The position numbers and the translations under genes are program-made. From the NCBI GenBank assembly GCA_017624955.1, contig JAGAMA010000039.1:1-64000 (forward strand): a stretch of DNA of 64,000 nucleotides. The letters run 5' to 3'. This DNA comes from Alistipes sp. Lineage in GTDB: Bacteria; Bacteroidota; Bacteroidia; Bacteroidales; Rikenellaceae. The notes under the pieces are model-generated. The model was not told where the DNA came from, made no database searches, and worked only from the letters and a program-made list of their open reading frames with translations. Below, in pieces: positions 51,792-60,807 of this stretch (within the stretch, counting starts at the first letter, position 1; each line of letters starts with the position of its first letter).

Positions 51792-53267
51792 TTACAAATG
51801 TACGCTTTTTTTTCGATCCCAAGACCACATCCCGACCAGGAGGAGCAAGAAAAAGAGGTAAAAGGCCCAAACCGCACCCATCGAAGGGGTCAGTTCGCTC
51901 ACAGCACCCTCGATCGAGGCAACCCACTCGGCCAGTTCATTCTGCCACTCGGCCACCTGAAGCAACAACGGGCGCACAAGTGTCACAAGGGGCGGCAGCA
52001 ACAGCACAAGCAAGCCCAACGCCACGACCCCCATGCCGAGCAGCACCGCCAGGGGGCTACACCAAACACCGAGCCAGGGCACAATGCCGAAATGGTAGGC
52101 CGAGAGCGGAAGGGTCAAAAGCGTAGCGGCGAAGCTCACCAGGAGCATATCGAGCAGCCAATTTACCGCCCCATAACGTGTGCGCAGGCAAGCACCGAGC
52201 GGCACGGCCACGAGCAGGATGCCTGCCACGGCCAGGAACGAGAGCTGAAAACCGATATCGAAGAGGTAATAGGGGTGCCAGGCGAGGAGCAGCAGGGCGG
52301 CTGCCGCCCAGCCGTTGAGGGTTCGGTAATAGGAGGAGGAGAAGCGGGCCCACTGCAGGATCGTACACATCACGGCGGCGCGCACGGCACTGGGCGGAAA
52401 GTCGGCGGCGGCGACAAACAACCAAACGGCCACAATCACCAGCAGGTTCTTCACGCGGTGGCCGTGGTGAATCAACCCCAACCAACCCAACGCGAGGTTG
52501 CAAAGCAGGAAGAGCAACCCCGTATGCAGTCCCGAGAGGGCCAACAGATGCGACATACCGCTACGGGCATAGGCCTCGCGCAGCTCCGAACCGATGCCGC
52601 TACGATCGCCCACGGTCATCGCCCGCACCACGGCAGCCCGATCGCTCTGCTCCGAGAGCCTGCGGCGCATCAGGCGTGAGGCTCGGAGATGCAGATCGGC
52701 ACGCTCGGTCGCTTCGGCCAACCGCTCCTCGTTGGGAGCGAGGTAACACCTTCCCCGATAGCCACGCAACTGCATCAGTCGGCCATACGAAGTCGAATCG
52801 TCGCGGAAGGGGTAGATGCGCTTGCGGAGCAAGAGGCGGTCGCCCCCTGCGAGCTGTTGTGTGGTATCGGCATAGAGCCACACCCGACCAGCCCCACCCT
52901 GCCACGCTTTCGTCCGAGGCTCCTGCCAGCGGAGAATCTCCGCCTCGTAGCGCAACCTGTCGCCTCGGCGCATGCCGTCGTCGATGAGTTGCAGCTCGAT
53001 CTCCAAGGCGCGATCCGTAGGAATCGACTTCAGGCGGGGTTGCAGGTCGGCAACCAGGTAGCCCGCCACGACCAAAAAGAGCATACGACACGCGGTCGAA
53101 GCGCGCCACACCGCCCCCAGGCCACACAGCACAAAGAGCGCCAGAAGCCACCACGGATTCAACACGAGGTAGTATTGCAACAGAATACCGAGCGCAAAGA
53201 AGGGGACGATTCTCACCATCGGCAGCCCCACAAGGCGCCTTTGCAGCGCATCGTACGAAAAGGGCAT
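51792..53267 (-). CDS. comEC: ComEC/Rec2 family DNA-uptake-type membrane protein
   Basis: 491 residues. An N-terminal DUF4131-like region (about 10-180) with two membrane segments is followed by the competence domain with about eight segments (SHLLALSGLHTGLLF, PPSAVRAAVMCTILQW, FDIGFQLSFLAVAGILLV). It lacks the C-terminal metallo-beta-lactamase domain of Bacillus ComEC, as many Bacteroidetes members do. It may pass single-stranded DNA through the inner membrane. It is 11 bp after yidD. Confidence 0.88.
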   Translation of the reverse strand: MPFSYDALQRRLVGLPMVRIVPFFALGILLQYYLVLNPWWLLALFVLCGLGAVWRASTACRMLFLVVAGYLVADLQPRLKSIPTDRALEIELQLIDDGMRRGDRLRYEAEILRWQEPRTKAWQGGAGRVWLYADTTQQLAGGDRLLLRKRIYPFRDDSTSYGRLMQLRGYRGRCYLAPNEERLAEATERADLHLRASRLMRRRLSEQSDRAAVVRAMTVGDRSGIGSELREAYARSGMSHLLALSGLHTGLLFLLCNLALGWLGLIHHGHRVKNLLVIVAVWLFVAAADFPPSAVRAAVMCTILQWARFSSSYYRTLNGWAAAALLLLAWHPYYLFDIGFQLSFLAVAGILLVAVPLGACLRTRYGAVNWLLDMLLVSFAATLLTLPLSAYHFGIVPWLGVWCSPLAVLLGMGVVALGLLVLLLPPLVTLVRPLLLQVAEWQNELAEWVASIEGAVSELTPSMGAVWAFYLFFLLLLVGMWSWDRKKSVHL

Positions 53268-53278
53268 AACCGAAGGTG

Positions 53279-53539
53279 TTAGGGGACGGGGTCGTAGCCG
53301 CTACCGCCCCAGGGGTGACATCGGGCCAGGCGCTTGAGCGTAAGCCAGCCCCCCTTCAGCGGGCCGTACTTACGCAACGCCTCCAGAGCATACTGCGAGC
53401 AGGTCGGCGTGTAGCGACACGACGGCGGCGTGAGGGGTGAGATGCAGAGTTGGTAGAAGCGCACCAGAAGAATCAGCGGCCAGGCAGCCAAGCGCTTACA
53501 ACTGCTGAGCAATCGACTCCAAAATGCGGCGGACGGCAT
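53279..53539 (-). CDS. yidD: Membrane protein insertion efficiency factor YidD
   Basis: 86 residues. [33 protein letters not shown] is the family core in two stretches, followed by [18 protein letters not shown]. It helps YidC insert membrane proteins. It starts inside rnpA (44-bp overlap), the usual rnpA-yidD pairing. Confidence 0.95.
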   Translation of the reverse strand: MPSAAFWSRLLSSCKRLAAWPLILLVRFYQLCISPLTPPSCRYTPTCSQYALEALRKYGPLKGGWLTLKRLARCHPWGGSGYDPVP

Positions 53540-53867
53540 GGCTGATTTTGTGTGAGGGCAACACCTCGCGGGCCGAGTAGATAAGTGCCAGATCGAGGTT
53601 GCGCGCTCCGATGTGGAGCGTCAGCAACTCCTTCTGCAGGCGATAGCTCTCCTTCGTGCGACGACGCAAGAGGTTGCGTTTGTTAGCGCGTTTGTGGTAC
53701 TTCTTGGGCACCGAAAAGAGCACCTCGACCGAGGGTTCGGTGTCGGCATCCGAGTACCAAAGATAGCGAAAGGGATAGACAAAACCCGACTCGCCCTCTG
53801 TGAACAGACGGCGAATGGCTCCCAAAGTGCGGAGCCGCTCGTGGTGGGCAAGCCCTCTATCAGGCAT
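53496..53867 (-). CDS. rnpA: Ribonuclease P protein component
   Basis: 123 residues from ATG at 53867 ([15 protein letters not shown]); the longer frame has no support. Conserved: [27 protein letters not shown], the RNR-type RNA-binding motif of RnpA. With the RNA subunit it matures tRNA 5' ends. Unlike the common arrangement it is not beside rpmH here; it lies between hemD and yidD, as in several Bacteroidetes. Confidence 0.92.
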   Translation of the reverse strand: MPDRGLAHHERLRTLGAIRRLFTEGESGFVYPFRYLWYSDADTEPSVEVLFSVPKKYHKRANKRNLLRRRTKESYRLQKELLTLHIGARNLDLALIYSAREVLPSHKISHAVRRILESIAQQL

Positions 53868-53889
53868 AGTAGTCGGGGTTATGGGGTGG

Positions 53890-54744
53890 CTACTTCGTAG
53901 CGGTCGTAGTGCGACGTGTGCGGCTCTTCTTGGCCAGCTTGTGCTGCTGCGTGCGGATGAACTCCTCCTTCTCGGCATCCTCGACCGGCTCTACGGGGAT
54001 GATCTCCTCCCCCTTGGCCAGCTTCTGCAGGTAGAGGTCGATCGCCTTGACCATCGAGGGGGCAATCGGCGTGGGGGCATTCGCTACGACCGTCAGGCCG
54101 GCCTCAAAGGCCGTGCGCAGCGTGCTGCCGCCAAAGACGGCAATCGCGGGCAGGTTCTCCGTACCGAACTTCTCAATCAGCGCCTTCACGTCCGAGGGCG
54201 AGTAGAGCGCCAAGAGATCGATCGTCGAAAGATCGACCTCCTCCAAATCGGCTGCCACGGTGCGCGACAAAATCACGGGATCGACGGCCAGCTTCAGGGT
54301 CTTGAGCGTCTCGGGAAGCTCCGGCTTATGCGGCTCGCTGAGCGCCAGGAGGAACTTCTCCTCCTTGTGCTTGACGATCTGCTCCACGAGCGAAGTGAAC
54401 GAACCATCGGCAAACGAAATCTTACGCTTGCGGTAGACGATGTACTTTTGCAGGTAGAGCGCCACGGCCTCCGTCTGGCAGATGTACTTCATCGTCTCGG
54501 GTACCGTGATGCGGGCCTCCTCGCAGATGTGGAAGAAGCTATCGACCGTCGAACGCGAGGTGAAGATCACGGCCGTATGGTCGAGGATCTCGATGCGCTG
54601 GGCGCGAAACTCTTTCAGCGTAACACCTACAACCCGAATAAAGGGCTTGTAGCCGATTTCTACTTGATGTTTCTGTGCAACTTCGTAAAAGGGAGATTTT
54701 TCGGGAACGGCCGGTTTGGGCTGCGATACCAGGATATGCTTCAC
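53890..54744 (-). CDS. hemD: Uroporphyrinogen-III synthase (HemD family)
   Basis: 284 residues. It matches the loosely conserved two-domain HemD fold: MKHILVSQPKP, AVIFTSRSTVDSFFHICEE, YICQTEAVALYLQKYI, DLLALYSPSDVKALIEKFG, AIAVFGGSTLRTAFEAGL. It cyclises hydroxymethylbilane to uroporphyrinogen III. The Lys/Arg-rich tail (HKLAKKSRTRRTTTATK) goes beyond the domain. HemD sequences diverge strongly, so the call rests partly on its context next to DUF4271 and rnpA, a known Bacteroidetes arrangement. Confidence 0.8.
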   Translation of the reverse strand: MKHILVSQPKPAVPEKSPFYEVAQKHQVEIGYKPFIRVVGVTLKEFRAQRIEILDHTAVIFTSRSTVDSFFHICEEARITVPETMKYICQTEAVALYLQKYIVYRKRKISFADGSFTSLVEQIVKHKEEKFLLALSEPHKPELPETLKTLKLAVDPVILSRTVAADLEEVDLSTIDLLALYSPSDVKALIEKFGTENLPAIAVFGGSTLRTAFEAGLTVVANAPTPIAPSMVKAIDLYLQKLAKGEEIIPVEPVEDAEKEEFIRTQQHKLAKKSRTRRTTTATK

Positions 54745-54793
54745 GTCTTTTTCTCTTTATTATCTATCTCTACAAAGCCAAAAAAAAGCCCAC

Positions 54794-55765
54794 CTATCTC
54801 ACCACGAGCAGGATCAACAGGCTGATCGGGAAAATTTCGACGGCGCAAAGGTACAAAATCCAATGCAAAATTGAAATTTTTTTTGAAATAAAGAGCAAAA
54901 GTGTCTCCCGAAGGTATAAAACGAGTGAAATAATCAACTCGATGATAATCACCCAAAACCAATACTGACCCTCCGTGTCGGTGGTCAGAAGCCACAGGGC
55001 CAGGAAGGGGGTGGCCAAAAGTGTCAAAAGTGCAAAAAAGGTACGTTTCAACACAAAAATCTGCTCCAGAAGGTGCTGCGTATAGGTTAATCGACCGACA
55101 AGGAGGCAGATACCCACCTGATAAATCACCACTACGGCCAGCGCTACGCTTACGCCCAGCGCTCCCCAAAAGACACCGCTTTGAGGCCAAAGCGCCAAGG
55201 GTGTAAACTTCAACATCGGAGCCACCAGGCGCATCGAGGCAACACCGATCAATAGCACACCGAGGATCACGCAGAGGGTCAAAAAGCGGGAGTAGTCGCC
55301 ATTCGAGTCCTCCGAAAGGCGTTCACCCGAAGCTCGTTCGCGGGTCACACGCCCCAGGAGCTGCACGGCATCGCCCAGGTGCTGATAGAGCATCAGGCAA
55401 TAGAAGGCCACAATGGCCAAGACCAACAATCCGAAAGCGGGCGTAGCGATCGGCGAAGGGGTTGTCGAGCCCGAAAAGGGAATCTCGGCCTGCACCGAGC
55501 CATAGCCGAAGACCTCCTCAACGGTCGCCTCACGATAGGGCGTTGCAGGCTCCGAAACGGGGGCATCGAAGGTCGTAAAATCGAGCACCACGGCCTCCGC
55601 CGCCGACTGCTCCGCGGCCAAAGCCATCGAATCGGCCACCGCCATCTGCAGGCTATCCTGCACCGAGGCCACAGCCAACGAATCGGCCGCAGCCAACTCC
55701 GTCGTATCGACCTTCACGGGAATCAGCTCCGGCTCTATGGGACGATATGGTATGCCACGACTCAT
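54794..55765 (-). CDS. DUF4271 membrane protein
   Basis: 323 residues. A soluble N-terminal part of about 100 residues is Ala/Glu/Asp-rich (LAVASVQDSLQMAVADSMAL) with a PIPFSGSTTPSP linker. It is followed by seven or so membrane segments (IATPAFGLLVLAIVAFYCLM ... FPISLLILLVV). DUF4271 occurs next to hemD in Bacteroidetes; function unknown. Its first 4 bases overlap the end of the histidine kinase gene (ATGA). Confidence 0.85.
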   Translation of the reverse strand: MSRGIPYRPIEPELIPVKVDTTELAAADSLAVASVQDSLQMAVADSMALAAEQSAAEAVVLDFTTFDAPVSEPATPYREATVEEVFGYGSVQAEIPFSGSTTPSPIATPAFGLLVLAIVAFYCLMLYQHLGDAVQLLGRVTRERASGERLSEDSNGDYSRFLTLCVILGVLLIGVASMRLVAPMLKFTPLALWPQSGVFWGALGVSVALAVVVIYQVGICLLVGRLTYTQHLLEQIFVLKRTFFALLTLLATPFLALWLLTTDTEGQYWFWVIIIELIISLVLYLRETLLLFISKKISILHWILYLCAVEIFPISLLILLVVR

Positions 55766-56943
55766 CCTTCAAAGCTGCGTTTAAGGATGATACGGAAGGT
55801 CGTGCCCTTCCCAATTTCGGATTCGGCCACAAAGATACGCCCCTTGTGGTACTCCTCGATGATGCGGCGCGAGAGCGAAAGACCCAGACCCCAACCGCGC
55901 GTTTTGGTCGTAAAGCCCGGCTCGAAGATGCGCTTCCAGTTGCCCTTCGGAATACCCTTACCCGTATCCTTCACATCGATCGTCACGAACTTCGTGTCGG
56001 AGGTGATCTTCACCTCGATCGAGCCGTGACCCTGCAAGGCATCGAGGGCATTCTTCATCAAATTCTCCACCACCCATTCAAAGAGGGCCGTATTGATCTC
56101 GGCCTGCACGGGGGCAATGGCCAGACCGTTGTAGTCGAGCGTCACGTTACGCGGGATGCGCTTGCGGAAGTACATCACCGAGCCACCCACCACCTCGTTG
56201 ATGTTGGCCGGCGTGAGGGGGGTCTCGGAGCCGATCTTCGAGAAACGATCGACAATCTTCATCAGATGGGCCAGATCCTTGTTCATCTCCTCGACGGCCG
56301 TCTGGTCGATATCCTGCGAACGGAGGTACTCGATCCACCCCAGGAGCGACGAGGTGGGCGTACCGAGCTGATGGGCCGTCTCCTTGGCCAGGCCGATCCA
56401 GACGCGGTTCTGCTCATCGAGCTTCGAGGAGCGGAAGGCGATGTAGACCAACAGCACAAAGACGATGATGACCATGATCTGGATATAGGGAAAGTAGAAG
56501 AGCGCCTTGAGCTGCGCCGACTTGCCGTAGAAGATGATGTGGTAGTGGCGATTTGTCCAGCTGAAGCGCACCTGGCGCGGCGTGTTCTCCTCGGTAAACT
56601 TATCGATCTGACGACGCAACAGGTCGGGATGGTTGATAATCTCATCGGGAATCAGGTGCGAGGAGATCACCTCCAGATTCTCGTTCGTGATGATGAACGG
56701 AATGTTGTTGTTGTTCGAAATCAGGTCATCGACCAGCGGGTCCTGCACCATGATCGTACCGCTCAACACATCGCGGTTCAGGCGCTCCATGGCGTGAGCC
56801 CAAAGCGCCACATCGTGCTGCTCCTTCTCCTTGAGGCGCATGGCGAGGTTGTTCGTGTAGAGCAGCGAGATACCACCCAACAAAGCACCCACCACGATCA
56901 CGACGACGCGGTTACGAAACGAGAGGAATTTGCGAAATTTCAT
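55762..56943 (-). CDS. Sensor histidine kinase
   Basis: 393 residues from ATG at 56943; the first 28 residues of the longer frame belong to the 3' end of the CtpA-like gene. An N-terminal membrane segment, a periplasmic sensor region of about 130 residues (ERLNRDVLSGTIMVQDPLVD) and a second membrane segment (about 160-178) are followed by a HisKA helix with His191 in AKETAHQLGTPTSSLLGW. The ATPase domain has ENLMKNALDAL, DTGKGIPKGNW and GWGLGLSLSRRI. No response regulator lies beside it, so its partner is elsewhere. It lies 43 bp after the protease gene. Confidence 0.9.
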   Translation of the reverse strand: MKFRKFLSFRNRVVVIVVGALLGGISLLYTNNLAMRLKEKEQHDVALWAHAMERLNRDVLSGTIMVQDPLVDDLISNNNNIPFIITNENLEVISSHLIPDEIINHPDLLRRQIDKFTEENTPRQVRFSWTNRHYHIIFYGKSAQLKALFYFPYIQIMVIIVFVLLVYIAFRSSKLDEQNRVWIGLAKETAHQLGTPTSSLLGWIEYLRSQDIDQTAVEEMNKDLAHLMKIVDRFSKIGSETPLTPANINEVVGGSVMYFRKRIPRNVTLDYNGLAIAPVQAEINTALFEWVVENLMKNALDALQGHGSIEVKITSDTKFVTIDVKDTGKGIPKGNWKRIFEPGFTTKTRGWGLGLSLSRRIIEEYHKGRIFVAESEIGKGTTFRIILKRSFEG

Positions 56944-56986
56944 CTTGCGGTGCTTTTGGGTAAAGGGGTAACTTGTAAACAGCTTC

Positions 56987-58645
56987 TTACTTGCGGGCCG
57001 TATCCTGCTCACGGAGGATGCGGGCATACTCGGTCGTGTCGGCGAGCAGCTCCAGGGCGCGCTTCAGCTCACGATCCTGCTCGAGCGAATGCTCGGTCAC
57101 GCCACGCTGGTAGCTGTGGCGCAAGATCAGGTCGTTGGTGATCGCCTCCGTTACCTCCTGGCGGTAGGTCTCGAGGTTGGTCTTCGTATCGTCCTTCAGC
57201 TCCGCCTCTAAAGCCGTAATCTGCTGCTCGATCTCGATAAAGCGGTCGTTCTTGGCCGCCTTCTTGATCAGCTCCAACGCCTGGCGGGTCTCCGACTCGT
57301 AGGGCACCTCCTTGTCCTCCATGAAGCGGACAAAGTCCGCAAAATCCTGCTCCGTGATCTCGAAACGCTTGTTGTCGATCGTGCGGTAGCCGTTGCGACG
57401 GATGTAGTCGTCGCCGAAATCCTCGATGAAGCCCAGCGCATAGAGCGTGGCGGCAAAGCGGCTGATATATTGCGGCTCGAGCTTGACATCGGGCATGATA
57501 CCGCCGCCATCATAGACCTTGCGGCCTCCGCGCGTCTTAAACTCACGGATGAGCGAGTCGGGAATCTGGCGCACCGTACCCTGCTGCGAGTGGGAGTAGT
57601 CGATCTCCTGGATGCAACGACCCGAGGGGATGTAATACTTGGCCGTCGTGAGCTTCAGCATCGCGTTGTAGCCAAGCGACAGCGTGGTCTGCACCAACCC
57701 CTTTCCGAGCGTGCGCTGACCCACCAGCACGGCGCGGTCCATATCCTGCAACGAGCCGGCCACGATCTCCGAAGCCGAGGCCGAGTTACTATTGACGAGC
57801 AGCACCAATCGCAGGTCGGGATAGGCCGGATCGGTCGTTGTCTTGTAGCTCTTCTCCTCGGTGCGACCCTTCGTGCGCACCACCTCCGTACCGCGCGGCG
57901 TAAAGAGACCCACAATCTTCACGGCCTCCTGCATAAAGCCACCGCCATTGCCGCGGTAGTCGATCACAAGCGACTGTAGGTCGCCCTCCTTTTTGAGCTG
58001 TTCGATCGCGGCGCGCAACTCGGCGGCACAGCTATCCGTGAAGTCGTCGTGGCGGATATAACCCACCCCGTCGGCCACCCAGCCCACATACGAGATGGCA
58101 GGAATCGAGATACGCTCACGCATGAGCTGCAACTCGCGCACCGTGCCGTCTAACGACTCGATCGTCAGCCGAATTGCCGTATTCGGATCGCCCTTCAGGC
58201 GCGACGAGACCTCCTCGACGGTGAACCCCTTGGCATCCTCCTCGCCAATCTTGAGGATTCGATCGCCAATCTTCAGCCCCGCCTTGTCGGCCGGAGAGTT
58301 TTCGTAGGGTTGGGTGATGATGACATAGTCGCCCTTCTTGTGAATGATCGAGCCGATACCGCCATACTTACCCGTCGTGAGCACCTCGAAATCGGACATC
58401 TCCTTCTCGGGGATAAACTCCGTGTAGGGGTCGAGGTTGCGCACCATACCCGCTGCCGCATCCTTCATCAGCTTGTCCGTATCGACCGAATCGACATAGT
58501 TGAGCGAGAGCTCACGCATCATATTGACCGTCAGCTCCATGTTGCGACCCAGGCCGAAGTCCTCGCGGTGGCCGTAGAGGAATCCTCCCGCCACAACGAC
58601 GAGCAACACCGCCGCCAACAAACGCTTAAAATTACTTTTTCTCAT
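56987..58645 (-). CDS. S41 family C-terminal processing peptidase (CtpA-like)
   Basis: 552 residues with an N-terminal membrane anchor (LLAAVLLVVVAGGFLYGH). A PDZ domain at about 85-165 (GIGSIIHKKGDYVIITQPYE) and an S41 catalytic core with the Ser in NSNSASASEIVAGSLQD and the Lys in RTLGKGLVQT form the expected Ser-Lys dyad. The C-terminus is long and helical (EQQITALEAELKDDTKTNLE). It is periplasmic and trims or degrades envelope proteins. It overlaps the next upstream gene by 14 bp. Confidence 0.92.
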   Translation of the reverse strand: MRKSNFKRLLAAVLLVVVAGGFLYGHREDFGLGRNMELTVNMMRELSLNYVDSVDTDKLMKDAAAGMVRNLDPYTEFIPEKEMSDFEVLTTGKYGGIGSIIHKKGDYVIITQPYENSPADKAGLKIGDRILKIGEEDAKGFTVEEVSSRLKGDPNTAIRLTIESLDGTVRELQLMRERISIPAISYVGWVADGVGYIRHDDFTDSCAAELRAAIEQLKKEGDLQSLVIDYRGNGGGFMQEAVKIVGLFTPRGTEVVRTKGRTEEKSYKTTTDPAYPDLRLVLLVNSNSASASEIVAGSLQDMDRAVLVGQRTLGKGLVQTTLSLGYNAMLKLTTAKYYIPSGRCIQEIDYSHSQQGTVRQIPDSLIREFKTRGGRKVYDGGGIMPDVKLEPQYISRFAATLYALGFIEDFGDDYIRRNGYRTIDNKRFEITEQDFADFVRFMEDKEVPYESETRQALELIKKAAKNDRFIEIEQQITALEAELKDDTKTNLETYRQEVTEAITNDLILRHSYQRGVTEHSLEQDRELKRALELLADTTEYARILREQDTARK

Positions 58646-59111
58646 CTCGTTTTACCATTTCAAGGTACGAATCGAGCAGATACCATGCCCGCGCCACACC
58701 GCGACGGATACCCTCCAACTCGATCCACTGGCCATACTGCGACACGCGAATCTCATCCTCGAAGAGGAGCGTAAGGCGCTTCCAAAGACCGTCACCACGG
58801 AAGTAGAGCACCCCGTCCTCCTCCTTCACGAGGCGGAAACCCGCACCGCGGAAGGCATTCTCGATCTGCAGGCGATGCTGCTCCACATCCCCCTCCACGC
58901 GCTTTGTCATAAAGCCGAAACGGGGATAGGTGGCCGACAAGGCGACAATGGCGATGCCGAGCAGGACAAAACGATCGGAGTGGAACATGAGGTAGAGGGT
59001 CTCCTCGGCCGTCAGTTGCGATGTGCCCGTCAGGAGCATCAGCCCCATCATGATCACACATAAAACGCACAAAGCGACAAAATATTTCAGCGAACGAACC
59101 AGATATTTCAT
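58632..59111 (-). CDS. Small membrane protein of unknown function
   Basis: 159 residues. Two membrane segments at about 7-28 (LKYFVALCVLCVIMMGLMLL) and 45-60 (FVLLGIAIVALSAT) are followed by a soluble domain of about 90 residues (VEQHRLQIENAFRGAGFRLV, LYFRGDGLWKRLTLLFED). I cannot name the family; similar two-TM proteins precede Ctp proteases in Bacteroidetes. It heads the minus-strand run. It overlaps the protease gene. Confidence 0.7.
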   Translation of the reverse strand: MKYLVRSLKYFVALCVLCVIMMGLMLLTGTSQLTAEETLYLMFHSDRFVLLGIAIVALSATYPRFGFMTKRVEGDVEQHRLQIENAFRGAGFRLVKEEDGVLYFRGDGLWKRLTLLFEDEIRVSQYGQWIELEGIRRGVARAWYLLDSYLEMVKRDEKK

Positions 59112-59138
59112 GATGTTGGATTTTTAGCAATTAGCGAT

Positions 59139-59170
59139 CAGCAGTCAGCAGTCAGCAGTCAGCGATCAGC
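59139..59170. repeat. Short tandem repeat (AGTCAGC unit)
   Basis: About four consecutive copies of the 7-bp unit CAGCAGT/CAGCGAT lie upstream of the minus-strand run (GCAGTCAGCAGTCAGCAGTC). It is in the intergenic gap between two minus-strand genes. Confidence 0.7.
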
Positions 59171-59180
59171 TCTATTGAAA

Positions 59181-59213
59181 TAATTCTTAATTTTTAATTC
59201 TTAATTCTTAATT
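59181..59213. repeat. 33-bp AT-rich repeat, copy 2
   Basis: Identical over 33 bp to 10596-10628. Its right end reaches into the ispH reading frame and supplies the stop codon and the last few codons. Confidence 0.7.
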
Positions 59214-60070
59214 TGCAACCCCTCTACCGCTTCGGCCACCTGCTCCATCAGCCACTTCGGCGTGGAGGTAGCCCCACAGATACCGACCGAGCGAACCCCC
59301 TCTAACCAGGCGGGGTCCAACTCGCGCGCCTCCTCGATGTTGTAGGTGCGGGGGTTCGCCTTGCGGCACACCTCGTAGAGCACCTTGCCGTTCGAGGATT
59401 TACGCCCGCAGACAAAGATCACCACATCGAAACGGGCGGCAAACTCCGTAAGGTGCTGCTCACGCCCCGAGACCTGCCGGCAAATCGTATCGACGATGGT
59501 CACCTCGTCGGGATTAGCTGCACGGCGCAGCATCTCCTCGCCCAGGCGGTTGAACAAGGCGATGGATTGCGTGGTTTGCGAGAGGAGGTAGATCGGGCGC
59601 GTGAAATCGATCTGCTCCAAGTCCTTCTCGTTCTCGATTACCAGGGCGCGATCGGCCACCTGGCCCGTCAAGCCCACCACCTCGGCGTGGCCTCGCTTAC
59701 CGAGAATCACCACCTGGCCACCAATCGGCGCCATCTTCTCATAGGCCTCCACCACACGCTGTTGCAGGCGGGCCACCACGGGGCAGGTAGCATCAATAAG
59801 CTCAATGCCCAACGAGCGCGCCTTGGCGTAGGTTGTCGGCGGTTCGCCATGAGCGCGGATAAAGAGTCGCGCACCACCCAAAGACTCCATATCGGCATGG
59901 GTGATCGTCTTAAGGCCCAACGCCTCGAGGCGCTGCACCTCAACGCGGTTGTGGACAATATCGCCCAGCGAATAGACCGTACCGCCTCTTCCCAGCGCCT
60001 TCTCGGCCTCGGAAATAGCCCTTACGACACCGAAACAAAAGCCCGATTTATCGTCAATCTCGATCTGCAT
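59201..60070 (-). CDS. ispH: 4-hydroxy-3-methylbut-2-enyl diphosphate reductase
   Basis: 289 residues. Three Fe-S cysteines are visible in DKSGFCFGVVRA (Cys12), IDATCPVVARLQQRV and DTICRQVSGREQHL. HAEVVGLTGQ and the late ICGATSTPKWLMEQV are family marks. This is the last step of the MEP isoprenoid pathway. Its last codons and stop come from the AT-rich repeat, so the C-terminus QIKN may be altered from the family form. It lies 41 bp after cmk, a common Bacteroidetes pairing. Confidence 0.93.
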   Translation of the reverse strand: MQIEIDDKSGFCFGVVRAISEAEKALGRGGTVYSLGDIVHNRVEVQRLEALGLKTITHADMESLGGARLFIRAHGEPPTTYAKARSLGIELIDATCPVVARLQQRVVEAYEKMAPIGGQVVILGKRGHAEVVGLTGQVADRALVIENEKDLEQIDFTRPIYLLSQTTQSIALFNRLGEEMLRRAANPDEVTIVDTICRQVSGREQHLTEFAARFDVVIFVCGRKSSNGKVLYEVCRKANPRTYNIEEARELDPAWLEGVRSVGICGATSTPKWLMEQVAEAVEGLQIKN

Positions 60071-60111
60071 AGCTCTTGGGGATAGACACCCCGAAACGGG
60101 TGCAAGGTTAA

Positions 60112-60807
60112 TTAATTGAGGGCCGCGATGCGCTCCATGACCCAGGTCATCTGCTCCTCGACGGTCATCTGCGAGTTATCCAACACGATGGCATCCTCGG
60201 CCTGGCGCAGGGGCGAAATGGCGCGGTGCATATCCTGGTAGTCGCGGTCGCGGACATTCTGCTCGATCTCCTCCAGCGACACCTTGTCGCCCTTGGCCGT
60301 GAGCTCGTCGTAACGACGCTGCGCGCGCACCTTCGGGTCGGCCGTCATGAAGATCTTCAGCTCGGCATCGGGGAATACGACCGTACCGATGTCGCGACCA
60401 TCCATCACAACACCCTTTCGACGGCCCATCTCCTGCTGCATCTTTACCAACATCTCTCTTACCTCGGCGATGGCACTCACGGCGCTCACGCAGTTCGAAA
60501 CCTCGATCGTGCGGATCTTACCCTCCACGCGGTCGCCATTGACATAGATATCGCTTGCCCCACGCTCGGGGTTGAAGCGGAAGGTGATCTGGATCTCCTT
60601 CAGCAGGCGTACCACCTCATCCTCATCCACGATCCCCGAGCGGATGGCTCCATGCTCCAGGGCGTAGAGGGTAACGGCGCGGTACATGGCGCCCGTATCG
60701 ATGAAGATATAGCCCAGGCGGGCAGCGATTGCCTTGGCGAAGGTACTCTTGCCACACGACGAGTAGCCGTCGATGGCGATGATGATCTTATTTTGCTTAG
60801 TGGACAT
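60112..60807 (-). CDS. cmk: Cytidylate kinase
   Basis: 231 residues. The P-loop is IDGYSSCGKSTFAKAIA (about 13-29), followed by GYIFIDTGAMYRAVTLYAL, the CMP site MDGRDIGTVVFPDAELKIF and a lid with RRYDELTAKG. It phosphorylates CMP and dCMP. It overlaps the exporter gene by 11 bp. Confidence 0.95.
   Translation of the reverse strand: MSTKQNKIIIAIDGYSSCGKSTFAKAIAARLGYIFIDTGAMYRAVTLYALEHGAIRSGIVDEDEVVRLLKEIQITFRFNPERGASDIYVNGDRVEGKIRTIEVSNCVSAVSAIAEVREMLVKMQQEMGRRKGVVMDGRDIGTVVFPDAELKIFMTADPKVRAQRRYDELTAKGDKVSLEEIEQNVRDRDYQDMHRAISPLRQAEDAIVLDNSQMTVEEQMTWVMERIAALN

Noticed and set aside
59139..59170. CRISPR array
   Set aside because: Units are 7 bp and directly adjacent, with no spacers and no cas genes nearby.
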